Shown: piece by piece, positions 25,801 to 36,102 of the stretch
Numbering within the stretch: position 1 is the first letter of the stretch
Layout of the letters: every line of letters starts with the position of its first letter
From: Panagrolaimus kolymaensis
Taxonomy: Eukaryota > Nematoda > Chromadorea > Rhabditida > Panagrolaimidae
Reading direction: 5' to 3'
Length of the DNA: 64,000 bases
Assembly: GCA_028622995.1 (NCBI GenBank)
Contig: JAJQJQ010000004.1
Coordinates: 5,766,001-5,830,000 of the forward strand
Program-made: the position numbers and the translations under genes
The notes under the pieces: model-generated
Told to the model about the DNA's origin: nothing
Databases searched by the model: none
What the model saw: only the letters and a program-made list of their open reading frames with translations

Positions 25801-27460
25801 AATCAATAACAAACAAAAAACTTTTTTCCGTGTTAGGCATTTTTCATTTTTTCTTTTTTCCTAAAACTATTCTTTTTTAATTTTTATTTAAGTTTTGCAA
25901 CTATTTTTACACACATATTTTATTCTTTCATGTTTTTTTTCTTGTATGGCCGGTGTTATTTTTTCTTCTTCATGTGATTATATATATTATTTGTTCGTTT
26001 TTGTGTATATTAAAAAAAATATAAGAAAGATTTTTATTATCGAAAAAAAAGAAAAGAAATAAAGTTATTATATCACATTTTAATCTTTTTTTCTTTTAAT
26101 TATGGTTTTGGTTTTGGGATTTGGTTTATAATTAATTAATTGTTATCGCGTGTTGGCTGGCTGGCTTCTTGTCTCTTGTCATTTGTTTTTAAAAAAAACA
26201 TTGGAAAAAAGTAATTAAATGTTTTTGCGTTAATTTGAAGAAAAAAAACTTGTAACAGTAATTGTTCTACTTTGCTTCTTGTTGGTTGGTTGGTGTGGAT
26301 TCTCGGAAATTCATTATTGGCTTGCACAAACACACACGCACATATTCACAAAAGGAAGGAAAGGAAAATTTAGATAAAGAATACACGATAAATGATGGTA
26401 ACAAATTTAAAGGAATTTTTAAAAATTATTGTTACTGTCATTTGGTCATCGTGGTGAGGGACACTTGGTAATTTTAGAAACTTTTGTCTCAAGCTATTGA
26501 TAATGGAAGAAGATTAGCGCTCGTCAAAGCACATACATAAAAATTATTCCCACACAAAAAAAAACTCCAAATGCAAATAAAAAAATAAAATTCCCTTTAA
26601 AAATAAAAAAATAATTTAGGTATGAGTCTTCTTCCAACCACGAGTTGTTCATCCGATGTTGGATCAAGTTCTTCACCGGATTATGAATCATTTCCATTAA
26701 TTAAATGTTTGTGTTTTTAATTATTTCAAAAATCAATCAATTTTTAAATTATAATTTAATTTTAGCTGAAACCGTAGTTTGCGATAATTTTGTATTAAAT
26801 AATCGACTTCGAGCAAGAAATACAATTTTTGGTGGAAGCATGAGACTTCCAGGCCCATCAAATAATTCTCAACAACCAATTAATAATAATAATAATGGAT
26901 TATTAAGAAATTCAATTCGAACTCGGCTTCAAAATCACGAAGAAGAAGAAATTTATAGCCTTTGTGGATCTGAACGGGGAATCGATGTTCCAACTCCTTT
27001 GCTTCCAAATGGCGGAGGTGGAGTTCGACATACTCGATCAGTTTCAAATGCCATGTCAGTGGTTTCTATGGGCAGTCGAAGTAGTTGCCGATCACCATAT
27101 GGATTAACAAAACAAGGATCGAAATCAGGAACAACTATAAAACCTCCGCCGCCATATCCTGGAAGAGTTATGGTAATTTAACTTTCTTACAATACTTTAC
27201 ATCCCAAAAATTTAATTTAATTTTAGACTCCAACTTCGAATTCAGGAGAATTTCGCCCACAAAATACTTCAACTCCAACACCTAAAGATCGATCAATAAG
27301 CACCCCGCCACAATCTTTAAAAGTTACAGCCAAGCGTCGAACTGCAACAAGTTATTATGAAAATGTTGATCTTCCTCCATCGGCTGCTTCTTTCATCGTT
27401 GATTCTACGAGCCATTCAAGAACTGGAAGTGCTGTATTTCTTGAATATGGATGTGTATAA
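7862..27460 (+). CDS. grdn-1: Girdin/Daple (CCDC88) family protein
   Basis: Exons: 7862-7908, 8075-8197, 8245-8374, 11067-11139, 20835-21330, 21528-22653, 22928-23575, 23755-24648, 24823-25510, 26620-26706, 26766-27172, 27227-27460. All phases close, giving about 1650 aa. Residues 1 to ~165 form the HOOK-type N-terminus; the exon 4-5 junction reads into LLLLLGCAVQ, a hallmark of girdin/Daple. Residues ~290-1170 are a long coiled coil. The tail is Ser/Asn/Thr/Gln-rich with a basic patch (RFFRRSSLLRR) and ends EYGCV, the PDZ ligand by which Daple binds Dishevelled. Members link microtubules, actin and polarity or ciliary signalling. Exon 2 and 9 donors were chosen by phase; exon 9 has an alternative end. 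Confidence 0.9.
8375..11066 (+). other. Girdin intron 3
   Basis: A 2.7-kb AT-rich intron. I see no nested gene. A short GC-richer patch at about 9275-9345 (CCGCCGCCG-like) stands out from the surroundings but has no open frame with splice borders. Confidence 0.7.
11140..20834 (+). other. Girdin intron 4 (9.7 kb)
   Basis: A very long intron placed inside the codon after residue 124, between the two halves of the HOOK-type domain. It is full of A/T tracts and scattered short open frames. I find no convincing nested exon, tRNA or transposon with defined ends. Its size, beside neighbours that are mostly under 300 nt, suggests internal enhancers or accumulated repeats; that is inference. Confidence 0.75.
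21362..21426. repeat. Hairpin repeat, GATAGTAAC family, in girdin intron 5
   Basis: Contains two copies of AATGATAGTAAC around a T-rich loop, with a partial inverted match (ATTACTGTCA). It resembles hairpins at 23619, 26383 and 34350 and fills most of intron 5. Confidence 0.5.
23619..23695. repeat. Hairpin repeat, GATAGTAAC family, in girdin intron 7
   Basis: Left arm GCGGATGACAAAGTGATAGT pairs with the right arm ATTACTATCATATTTTTATC plus TTCGCC. The loop is short. It occupies about 77 nt of the 179-nt intron. Confidence 0.6.
25511..25792 (+). promoter_or_regulatory. Alternative end of girdin: early stop and poly(A) signals
   Basis: If the exon 9 donor at 25511 (A|GTTCGT) is not used, the frame runs ten more bases of coding sequence to a TAA at 25528-25530. 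The result is a ~1414-residue protein without the last three exons and without the EYGCV ligand. Overlapping AATAAA signals at 25783-25792 could end this transcript. The donor is weaker than others in the gene, which fits regulated use. An alternative is that 26620 begins a separate gene with ATG at 26622. Confidence 0.5.
26383..26454. repeat. Hairpin repeat, GATAGTAAC family, between girdin exons 9 and 10
   Basis: The best copy of the family. The left arm CACGATAAATGATGGTAACA pairs with the right arm TGTTACTGTCATTTGGTCAT followed by CGTGG, around a short A/T loop. No coding potential. Confidence 0.65.
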
Positions 27461-27555
27461 AAAAAATTTCATTTTGAGACTCTAGGTATTAATTTTTTTC
27501 TTTTATCTAAAAAACATTTCATACTCTAAAAAGTTTTTTAAACCCTGCCAAATTA

Positions 27556-27561
27556 AATAAA
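27556..27561 (+). terminator. Girdin poly(A) signal
   Basis: AATAAA lies 96 nt after the TAA of the last girdin exon and is the first such signal downstream. Confidence 0.6.
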
Positions 27562-27565
27562 CTCC

Positions 27566-27780
27566 ATAAAACGTGGCCTTTTTAATTTCATATACTTTTT
27601 TTTTTAAATTTTGCTAAGTCCAGTTTAAATCATCATTAAAAAAATATTACCGTTGCTTATTACCAATTTTATACTTTCGTGTTTAAAAAAATATTTGAAT
27701 ATTGTATTATTAATTTTTTTGTTTGTTTGTAAAATGATTTTCTTATTAAATAAAAAAATATTGTTTATTCTTTTTTTTAA
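27566..27780 (+). repeat. Direct repeat copy 1 (~210 bp)
   Basis: Aligns along its length with 31069-31273 in the same orientation, for example through GAATATTGTATTATTAATTT and GTTTATTCTTTTTTTT. It overlaps the girdin 3' end and precedes the 3' end of the first F-box-like gene. Nature unknown; it may mark an old segmental duplication. Confidence 0.7.
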
Positions 27781-27838
27781 TTTGTACAAAAATTTTTTAA
27801 TAAAAATACACAAAAACTGCGAAGCCAAGATTCATATT

Positions 27839-28892
27839 TTAAGAATCTCTTGTTATTTTAATAATAAAGCCATTACCATATTTGCACCTAAATTTCGAAG
27901 AATAATTCTCCCATTTTTTAAGATTATTTTCAAGGGTATCAACAAAATTTTTTTTCCATTCTTCATTGACATTTGACCATTTTAGACTGAAGCTAGATTT
28001 GGAAGAAGAGGAGGCATTTCTCTAAAAACCAATTTTAAAATTATATTTGAAACAAAAACAATGAATCAAATTTTATTTTTTGTTTTATTTTTAAAAATAT
28101 ATATATTTCTTACCATAATAAAATTAGAAAATAAGTTTGGATCTGGAGTTTCTGGAATATATTCTAAAAAGATAGTGCGAAACTTTTTAGGAAGTGTAAG
28201 GTTGCAAAATTTTTGAAAGGCGTCTTTAGAAAAATATTTATGGTCATTTTCCATGCTTGTCATGCTAAATATTTAATTAATTATTTAAATATATCGAATA
28301 AAATTATTAAATTAAAAAAAGTGTGTTTGTTGTCTTAAACCTACAGCTTAAATGCTTCTAATTTTGATCCGATCATAATAAGTTCATATATGGGAATGAG
28401 TTGTGACGCGCCATCATTATTGGATTGCATGACCTTTGTATTTTTAAGTTCTATACTTTGTAAATTAAAAACAAGCTCTTTATATTCGTTCAAAGTAAGA
28501 ATTTGGTCCCGAATGATACATGCTTTCAAATCTAAATGCCAAATGGACATTAATGATGTCAACATTCGCTTATCTAAAGTTTTCGGAATAGTTAAAAGCC
28601 CATGAATATAAAATTTAAAATTTAATCCATAAATTTTTTCATTTGAAATATGGTATACTAGATTTTCGTTGTCAAACAACACGTTAATTGATTTTTCATC
28701 AATCCATAATTGAGAGATTGGAAACATCTTAATTTGAGACCAAAAAAATTTGCATGTTGAATAAAGCTTTGATAAAATAGGGTGGGTTGGTTTAGATTCT
28801 TTACAAATATACATTATTAAAGTCATGGGAATTGAAAAATTTTGACTTCTTCCACCATTTTTATAATCGAATTTGGTCATTAAATGGGACAT
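27839..28892 (-). CDS. F-box-like protein, panagrolaimid-type (gene A)
   Basis: Three exons on the minus strand (28892-28345, 28264-28114, 28021-27839), phases closing, 293 aa. The N-terminal part carries FSIP...IMYICKES and a TCKFFW motif, the pattern of the F-box-like proteins (short hydrophobic helix, then LxxTCKxF) that are numerous in panagrolaimid nematodes. No leucine-rich repeats are obvious. The C-terminal exon is Lys/Trp/Asn-rich. It is a paralogue of the next gene: same exon layout, same intron phases, and aligned WIQ/WID and LTLxEYK/LTFREFK segments. The start is the first ATG after a possible acceptor; an upstream exon cannot be excluded. Substrate-adaptor role is inferred only. 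Confidence 0.65.
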
Positions 28893-29474
28893 ATCAACAA
28901 AAAAAATTGTTTCTAAAAAAGAAAGAATATATGCGTATATTTTAAAAAGACTTTTTGCAAACTGAGAGACTTAGAAAAAAAGTTAATGGTAAAAATGCAA
29001 AAAACAATTAACAATTTATATCAAAAAATGGCGCCAAAATAAGTTGTGAGCCAAAAGTTGTTTTTCAATTTTTTTCTATCCCATGCCAAAATCGGTAGAT
29101 AGCACTTTTCAAGTGTTTTTGTTATGAAAGATTTTTTTTTGACTTTTAATTTTTTGCGCTACCTTTTTTTATTGTTCGCAAAATACGAGTTTTTTTTATA
29201 AATAATAGTTGCTTTTAATAAGATTTATTTTGCTGCAGAAAAGTATACATAGCCTTGATTAAAAAACATTTTTTAAATTTATTACACATATTGACAAATT
29301 TATTTGCTCTCATATTTTTTATTCGTAAAAGTCAATATTTGGAATTTGTTTAAATAATATTATAATTAATCAAATCAAACTGCACCACATTATTCAACAA
29401 GGTTATCGATAAAAAAAAATACATGAATTTCATAATTCGATATTCGTATATCCTCTAAGAAAATTTTACAAATT

Positions 29475-29560
29475 AAGTCCTTACTAAAATCCGGTCCGGT
29501 CCACTTTACTGTCAGAGAGAAGAGACATATGAATCGGACCGGAGTTTTAGTAACGACTTA
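29475..29560. repeat. Imperfect palindrome beside gene B stop
   Basis: Left arm AAGTCCTTACTAAAATCCGG with GTCC units pairs with a right arm GGACCGGAGTTTTAGTAACG plus ACTT, across a ~30-nt loop. It sits immediately 3' of the gene B stop codon (29571), so it may be part of its 3' UTR. It could be a small MITE flanked by TA. Confidence 0.6.
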
Positions 29561-29570
29561 CACGTTAGAT

Positions 29571-30819
29571 TCAAGAATCAATGAAATCATTATAGAAAAA
29601 AGGTTCATCAGCAACAGCGTTAAAAAAATGATAATTTTCTCTTATATAATAAGATGTTATCTCATCTTTTCTACTTTTATTTGCGAGTTGAAGAAAATAA
29701 TCGGATTGACTTTGAGAATTGAAAGCGTATGAGCAATTTTCCCAGCTTTTAATTTGATTTTCAAGAATGTCCTGAAATTTTTGTTTCCATTCTTTATCGA
29801 TGTAATTATTCCAATTAGTCCAATAAATTCGAATGATTGCTACTTGAGAATGAAAATCGAAGTTATTCTGAAAGCGACAAATCTTCTATATGTATGTTCG
29901 GGAAAATTTGAGAAAAATCTTTTAAAATTATAATATGGTTACTTACTTTAATAAATTTTGCAAACAAAATAGGATCTAAAAGATCTGCAGGAACTTTCTC
30001 TAAAATAAAATCTCTTAATTTCTTTGCAGTTAAAATTTCAGAAAGCTTTGAAAGTTTTTCTTTTAAATAAATTTTGTAAATATCGTCTTCATTTGGGGTG
30101 CTAAAAGGCAATAAATTTTTTAGTTAAATTTCATATATTTTTTAAAAGCGAACAACAACTTACAAATCAAATTGTGTAAGTTTGGGTGTGGTCATTAAAA
30201 GTTCATGCAAAGGAATAAGAAAAAACATATCTTGTCTAACTATTTTAGTTTTACAAATTGTTAATATTTCAAAATTTAATGAAAGTAATTTGAATTCTCT
30301 GAAGGTGAGAAATTGATTATAAAGTCGACAAGCTCTTAGATCCAACTTCCATAAAGTCAATAATGATGCCACAAGACGGGCTTCCGTTTCAAAGGATTTA
30401 TCAATTGATTTAAGAAAGAAAAATAAATCCTTATATTCCAAGCCATCTAAATGCCGCCAGGTTTTAACAGTTTTAATATTATTTCTTGATTTTATTCTAA
30501 TTCCACATTCATATTCTTGAATCCAAAGGCAATAAAACGGAAGAATTTTAATTTTTATCCAAAAATATTTGCAACAATAATAAAGTTTTATTAATTTTTT
30601 ATTTGTTGGATTTGATTCCTTACAAATATAAAAAATTATTGTAAATGGAAAGGAAAAATGTTGAGCAGTTTCATGCTTTGAATCAAATTTTGTAAATGGC
30701 GTAACTTTTTCCTTATTAATCCGCCTAGATTTATCTAAAATGGAATAAATTGTAAAAAAAGAATTCAAAATGATAAAAAAAATCAAACCAAAAATGCAAG
30801 GTAAAAATTTTTTGAACAT
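29571..30819 (-). CDS. F-box-like protein with N-terminal membrane segment (gene B)
   Basis: Exons 30819-30164, 30100-29947 and 29867-29571 on the minus strand, phases closing, 368 aa. Residues about 5-27 are strongly hydrophobic (signal peptide or membrane anchor), which gene A lacks in my model. Then comes FSFPFTIIFYICKES with YYCCKYFW, matching gene A. The middle part aligns with gene A (LDLRACRLYNQFLTFREFK versus LDLKACIIRDQILTLNEYK). The final exon encodes an acidic/aromatic tail that is longer than in gene A. The two genes arose by tandem duplication and have diverged strongly. Function unknown; the hydrophobic N-terminus is odd for an F-box protein. Confidence 0.65.
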
Positions 30820-31068
30820 GAAGATGAAAGTATGATTTGCTTAGAAAAATAAACAATTGAAAATTAATTAACCAAAGCCAAAAAAAAAGAAAAAATAATC
30901 CAAACCCAACCAATATCTTCCATTCAAACATTTTTGGCTTCCCGGCCTGAACGACATTAATAATTACATTGAAAAAATCAAACAAGTTTTTTATTTAAAC
31001 AAAAAAAAGTAAAAATATTATTTATTTATGGATAAAAGAGGTCGATATGGTACAGCATTTGAAACTCT

Positions 31069-31273
31069 AAAAAATGTAGCCTTCTTTATTTATTTTAACT
31101 TTGCTATGTCCAGTATAAATCATCATTTAAAAAAATATATTACCGTTGTTTTTACGAATTTTATACTTTCGAAAAAATGTTTGAATATTGTATTATTAAT
31201 TTTTTTGTTAGTTTGTAAAAAGTTTTTATGGTATGATTAAATAAAAAATATCGTTTATTCTTTTTTTTGGTTT
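31069..31273 (+). repeat. Direct repeat copy 2 (~205 bp)
   Basis: Partner of 27566-27780, same orientation, about 80-90 percent similar by eye. It lies between the start of gene B and the 3' end of the esterase gene. The two copies bracket the F-box-like pair. Confidence 0.7.
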
Positions 31274-31400
31274 TAATTTGTACAAAAGAAATTAAAAAAC
31301 AAACAAATAACAATGAAGCAAAATTCTTAGATTTCTAAAACTAATATAATATGAAAAAAGCTTAACAAAATTTTACGATTATTATTAATAAAATAATATT

Positions 31401-34400
31401 TTAAAATATTTGATAACGTAAAAGTCTTTTAAAATCTAATTTCCTCCAAACAAGATCTGCAATGGAATTATGAGCCGCTTCAATGGGATGGAAAGCTCCA
31501 AGAGTATCACCTTGAAGTCGAATGGAATCGGAGGTGCTTCTAAAATAATAACAATTTTTATATATAAATTTTTTATTAAATTTTTTGTTTATGTTTGCCA
31601 AGTAAAAGTGTTTTCAAGCAAAAAGACAAAAATAAAAGTAACAAAAAAAAATTTAAAAAAGCAAACCTAATAAGCGACGAAGAAGAACAAACTCCTCCAT
31701 GCCTAAATAATTTTGGCACCGAATCAATTACAGTCCATTGAAACATTTTAGCCTTTTCACTTATAATTCGATTTACACGTTTTAAAATTTGTCGATCGGC
31801 TAATTTTAAATTTGAATTACTTATTTGATGCAAATCCGAACAATTTGAATCAATTAAACCCTTTTGATTCCGGCTTATATCAAAATAATGGGGAATTACA
31901 ACTGAAAGAAATTTAAATTAAAATATATATATATAGTTTTTATTTTCATGGGAAGAGTGAAAGTTACAGTACCTTGACTGGCTTTTAATGCATTTAATCT
32001 TTCACCAAGTCTTTCAAGTTCGTGAGCGAGATAAAAAAGACGCATATCAACGGTATTGAATAAACTTTTAGAATTTCCAAGAAATAATCGACCAAGGATG
32101 TCAGAGTATCCAACATCATTACCACCCACAGCCATCATAATTAAATCAGGGCCTTGTCCACTAAAAAAAGCTTTTTATCAACAAAAAAAATCGGAAGAAA
32201 GAATTAATAATTACCGTAATTTTGCAATTTTTTCAACAATGTCCATTTGGGATGGTTGACCTTGATGGCCATTAAGAATTCCCAAATCCACCGCAGCTCC
32301 AGCACATGGGATGTAAGTGAAATGGGTTGGAATTTGTCTTGAAAATTTTTGTAATTTACTATAAACAAAATATGGCCATGATTTACGGCTTCGATGGCAT
32401 TGTTCTAAAAATTTAAAATACTTCAAAAAAAAATATCTAAAAAGAAATTAAATTTGTGCTAGGTTAAAAAATTTTATGAGAATCCAAAAAATAAAAAACT
32501 TATTTTAAAAAGTAAAATGTGGAAAACAATTTTTAAAAGTATTTTCGTTTTAGTTTATTTTATCCTAAATTATTTTTTCTGGTACCGTAACTTTTTTTAA
32601 AGCAATAAATAAAATTTATTTTAATTATCGTCGCCGTAGTAATAAATAACAAAAAACCCATCACACTTCTTCTTTTTTTTGACACACCGCCAAAAATAAT
32701 ATAACGTCATCATTTAATTAACCTTTTTTTGTTAGTTTATGTTGACTTTTCCTTCTTTTGCTGATTTTTTTGCTGTTTTGATGGTAAAGAAAAAAATTCC
32801 CCCGTGGCGTCGAAATTTTCAATAATATTTTGTTTTGTTGCTTCAAAGGAGAGCGGCCGCCGATGCCGCCGCCGCTAGCTGCTAAAAAAAGCCGCCCCTA
32901 TCGTAAATGGCGCAAAAGTTTATATATTTTTTTTTCACAAATTTTTTCGGTACTTTTCTTCTTTAGTTTTTCCAAAAAATTGAAACAAACATAAGGAAAA
33001 TGATCTGTCATCAGGTCCTCTCCTCTCTCTTTCTGGGGAAGAAAAATGTGAAAAAGAAAAAGAAAAATGAATGAAAGTCTTTCTTTTTTGTTGGTTAAAA
33101 AAGTTTTTTTGACACTTTGCGGCATCGGCTTTAACCCTTTTTTGTGTTTGAAAGAAGATCAAAGTAAAAACATCCGGCTGTATTAAATTATTTTTTATGA
33201 GAAAATATAAATAAACAAACTTAATTATTATTATTTTAAAATTTACAGTAATAAGAATTTAGACTAAAATGACAAAAAAAATTTGTTAGAAACCCGGTTT
33301 CATAAGGAAGAATTCCAGAATTCAGAAAAACTTTTAAGTTTTTAAATTAAATTAAATTACTCACCAGAAATCCATTCAACTGAATCATTTTCAATCAAAG
33401 ATTTATCTGGATTTCCTTCACCCGAAGCAAAAGAATCTCCAATCGCAACAATCCAATAATCATGAATTTTAGCTTTTATAAACCCGCGAAATAATATTGC
33501 TGATTCACCCGGATGTTTGACTTCCAAATAAATTTTATAAATTCCCTGAAAAAATAATAACAAATAAAAACTTTGAAAAAAAGTTTAAATCTGTATAAAT
33601 TTTTGTTTTGTTTTTACTGATTCAGGAACTCTTAAAAAATTTATTTCTTGCACAGTTTTTTTCTGTTCGCTAGTTTTTTTTTCGTTGGAAGGAAAGAAAG
33701 CAATGACATAAAAAATTGCACATTATAATTATAAGAATGCGTGAATAATTTTTCTTGTAGCCTTCATGTTGTTCATTGAAAAGAAGCACACGTTCTAATT
33801 AATTTCCAATGGTCAAGCTTTCGGCCCACGTAGTATAGTGGTTAGTACTTCACGTTGTGGCCGTGACGACATCGGTTCGATTCCGATCGTGGGCAATCTT
33901 TTTTTATTTATTTTTGGGGAAAATATTTGAATTGACGGCCAAAAAATATTTTTACACCCAATACTTACATTTTTTAATTAAATTAAAATCCAAACTAACC
34001 GGATAAGGCGCTTGCCATAAAACTGAACAATTTTTTGTTTGAATATTAGGAATATTTTGATATGATTTTTGTTTATTATCCAAATTAAAGCTCCATTGAT
34101 ATTCTAATTCAATATTACCATATATTGAAAAAAGATTTCTTATATCTGTACAAACGGATAAAAACGATAAATAACTTTGTTCTTGAAAGGATTCGGGTGA
34201 ATTTACAAATTCATCAAATGCAAAGGATCGAAGAGGCCTTTCAATTGAAATATTTAGCATTGTTATGGATGATGATGAGGATGTCATGGATCTCTAAAGT
34301 CGGTATAAAATTTTTTTAAATTTATGGTTGATTTAAAATTATAAAAAGTTTCTTCCGAATTTGATAGTAATAAATTTTTTTGAAACTTTCCAAAATAATT

Positions 34401-34550
34401 GTTACTATCATTTTGTCATCTTGAAAGCGAAAACTATGTCAACCAAAAAAAATAACTTACTTCAAGTTCATTTAACCCAAAAATGGGTAATCTTGACCAT
34501 GTATTAATAACACCAAAAAAATAAAATATAACCGTGGGCACCAATGACAT
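31401..34550 (-). CDS. Secreted GDSL/SGNH esterase-lipase
   Basis: Eight exons on the minus strand (34550-34461, 34293-33965, 33669-33618, 33545-33365, 32404-32215, 32160-31973, 31901-31667, 31539-31401), all phases closing, 467 aa. Residues 1-19 form a signal peptide. SGNH blocks follow: AIGDSFASGEGNPD with nucleophile Ser195 (block I), CAGAAVD (block II), AVGGNDVGY with Asn295 (block III) and GDTLGAFHP with His439 (block V). The usual Asp three residues before the His is absent; Asp433 lies six before it. The ~155-residue N-terminal region is beta-rich and not part of the hydrolase. Likely hydrolyses ester lipids outside the cell. The exon 2 donor (AA|GTATTG) overlaps a better GTAAGT, which would shift the frame. 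Confidence 0.88.
33824..33895 (+). tRNA. tRNA-His(GTG): tRNA-His (GTG)
   Basis: A 72-nt cloverleaf. Acceptor stem GCCCACG/CGTGGGC, D arm with TAGTATAGTGGTTAGTA, anticodon loop containing TTGTGGC (anticodon GTG), and T arm ATCGGTTCGATTCCGAT. Discriminator base A; a T run follows at 33899 as Pol III terminator. No intron, no encoded CCA. It sits inside intron 2 of the esterase gene on the opposite strand. Confidence 0.95.
34350..34428. repeat. Hairpin repeat, GATAGTAAC family, in esterase intron 1
   Basis: Left part TTGATAGTAATAAATTT pairs with right part AATTGTTACTATCATTTTGT continuing CATC. It is the same family as the hairpins in the girdin introns and takes up about half of esterase intron 1. 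Confidence 0.55.
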
Positions 34551-36102
34551 AATTAATTAATTAATAAAAATTTTGTTACATTCTTTTTATTTAAAATCCA
34601 AAAAAGTTTTTAGTTTTTGTGTTGAAAAATATGACACTGCGCAAATTTTTCTATGTACCTTTAAAGATGATGATGGGGACAAACAATAACAGCCAGAAGA
34701 AGATGAAGAAAAAAAGAGATAGAAGCACGGATGAAACAAAAAAAAAAGTGAGAAAAAAAGTGATGACCCGCCTTTTTGTCTTTTCTTTTTCTTCCAACCA
34801 AATGCGGCTCGGCTCGTGTTCACTCTATTTTTATATATATTTTTTTCTTCTTTGATCTTTGCCGCAGCGTTTGTTAAATTTTTGTCTTTGAAGCTTCTAT
34901 CTTTTTATTTTTCGGCTGCTTTAAATACTCAGCAGGGTTGTTTGTGGTGGTTGTTGTTAATATTATTGCTTCTACTAACTGCCACCGACGACGACGACAA
35001 AGAAGACTAAATACGCTTGTAATCAGTAGCAGCAAACAAAAACATTATTTCATGGTCGTCGTCGTTTTCCAATTTGTTTTCACAAAAGCAGCGCGGTTTA
35101 TTTCCTTTCATCTTTCTCGTTTGCTTGTTTGCTTCCTTTTTAACGGATTTGCGGTATTTTATATTTTGACACCGAAAAAAATTTCAAACAAAAAATTTTC
35201 TTTTAAAAAAACCGTTTTTGTTTTTTTCTTCGAAGCCGATTTTAGTTAGACATTAACGTTATTTTTCCTTTGAGATAAAAGTTTGAATTTTTTTCACAAC
35301 AAAAACACATGAAAAATAAAAAAAATAAATGATTGATAAATCCCATTTTGTGGCGGCGGCGGCAATACAATGTCATCATCGGCGGTGGCGGCGGAAGAGA
35401 TGAAAGTGTATAATGCCGCGCGCGTGTGTATTTTTTTAAGGATAGGGTTTTTAGTTTAGCGGGCGGCAAAGATGAAAAAAAAGTTAGTTTCTTTTTTTGT
35501 TAAAAATAAAATATTAAACAAAGAAAAATATTTTTTTTATAAAGTTCGAAAAATGGAAAAAACAAAATATGAAAGAAAAGAGAAAAATGGATTTGGCAAG
35601 TTTTTGAACTTTACTTTTTTCTTTGCGCAAGATAGAGGAGAAAAGTTTCCCATGAAATGATAAATGAGTAAAAACGTGAAATTCTTTGAGCGCTGTTTTC
35701 TTTTTTTGAAGATCAAAAAGAAAGAAAAATGAAAGTTAAAAAGCATCATCAACATTTTCCAAAAGTACAAAGGTGTGAAAAAAATGTAATTAACTTAGAA
35801 AACTTTTATAAATTTGAAATAATGTGAAGGAAATTCAATGGAACAATGGTATTTGTTGTTTAAAAGAAACATGAGAAAATGCAAATAAAAGAATTTAAAA
35901 CAAGTAAAAAGAAAAATTAAAAAATTAAAAATCAGAATTTTGAGACATGTATGTATTATTGAAGTATAGTAAAAAGTATGATTCGGAAAAATGTAAAAAT
36001 TATTTTTATTTAGAACGATAATAAATCATAAAAACAAACACAAAGATTAAAACATTAATTATTATTATTATTATTTATTCATTTATTTATTCATTTCTTT
36101 AT
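34551..36102. other. Intergenic, no gene seen
   Basis: A/T-tract-rich spacer between the esterase start and the SURF4 array. GGCGGCGGC-type trinucleotide repeats occur at about 35350-35400. No exon with a recognisable product on either strand. An (ATT)n-like tract at 36056-36100 marks the 3' flank of the first SURF4 copy. Confidence 0.55.

Noticed and set aside
26620..27460. Separate small gene starting at ATG 26622
   Set aside because: Phases join cleanly to exon 9 and the product ends in the Daple-type EYGCV, so one gene is more likely; kept as an alternative.
33719..33895. tRNA-His copies as part of a duplicated tRNA-containing repeat
   Set aside because: Identity stops at the tRNA and its terminator; the upstream flanks differ, so no larger shared unit is shown.
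35340..35400. GGC-rich patch as a coding exon or CpG-type promoter
   Set aside because: Short trinucleotide repeat without an open frame bounded by splice sites or a gene start nearby.
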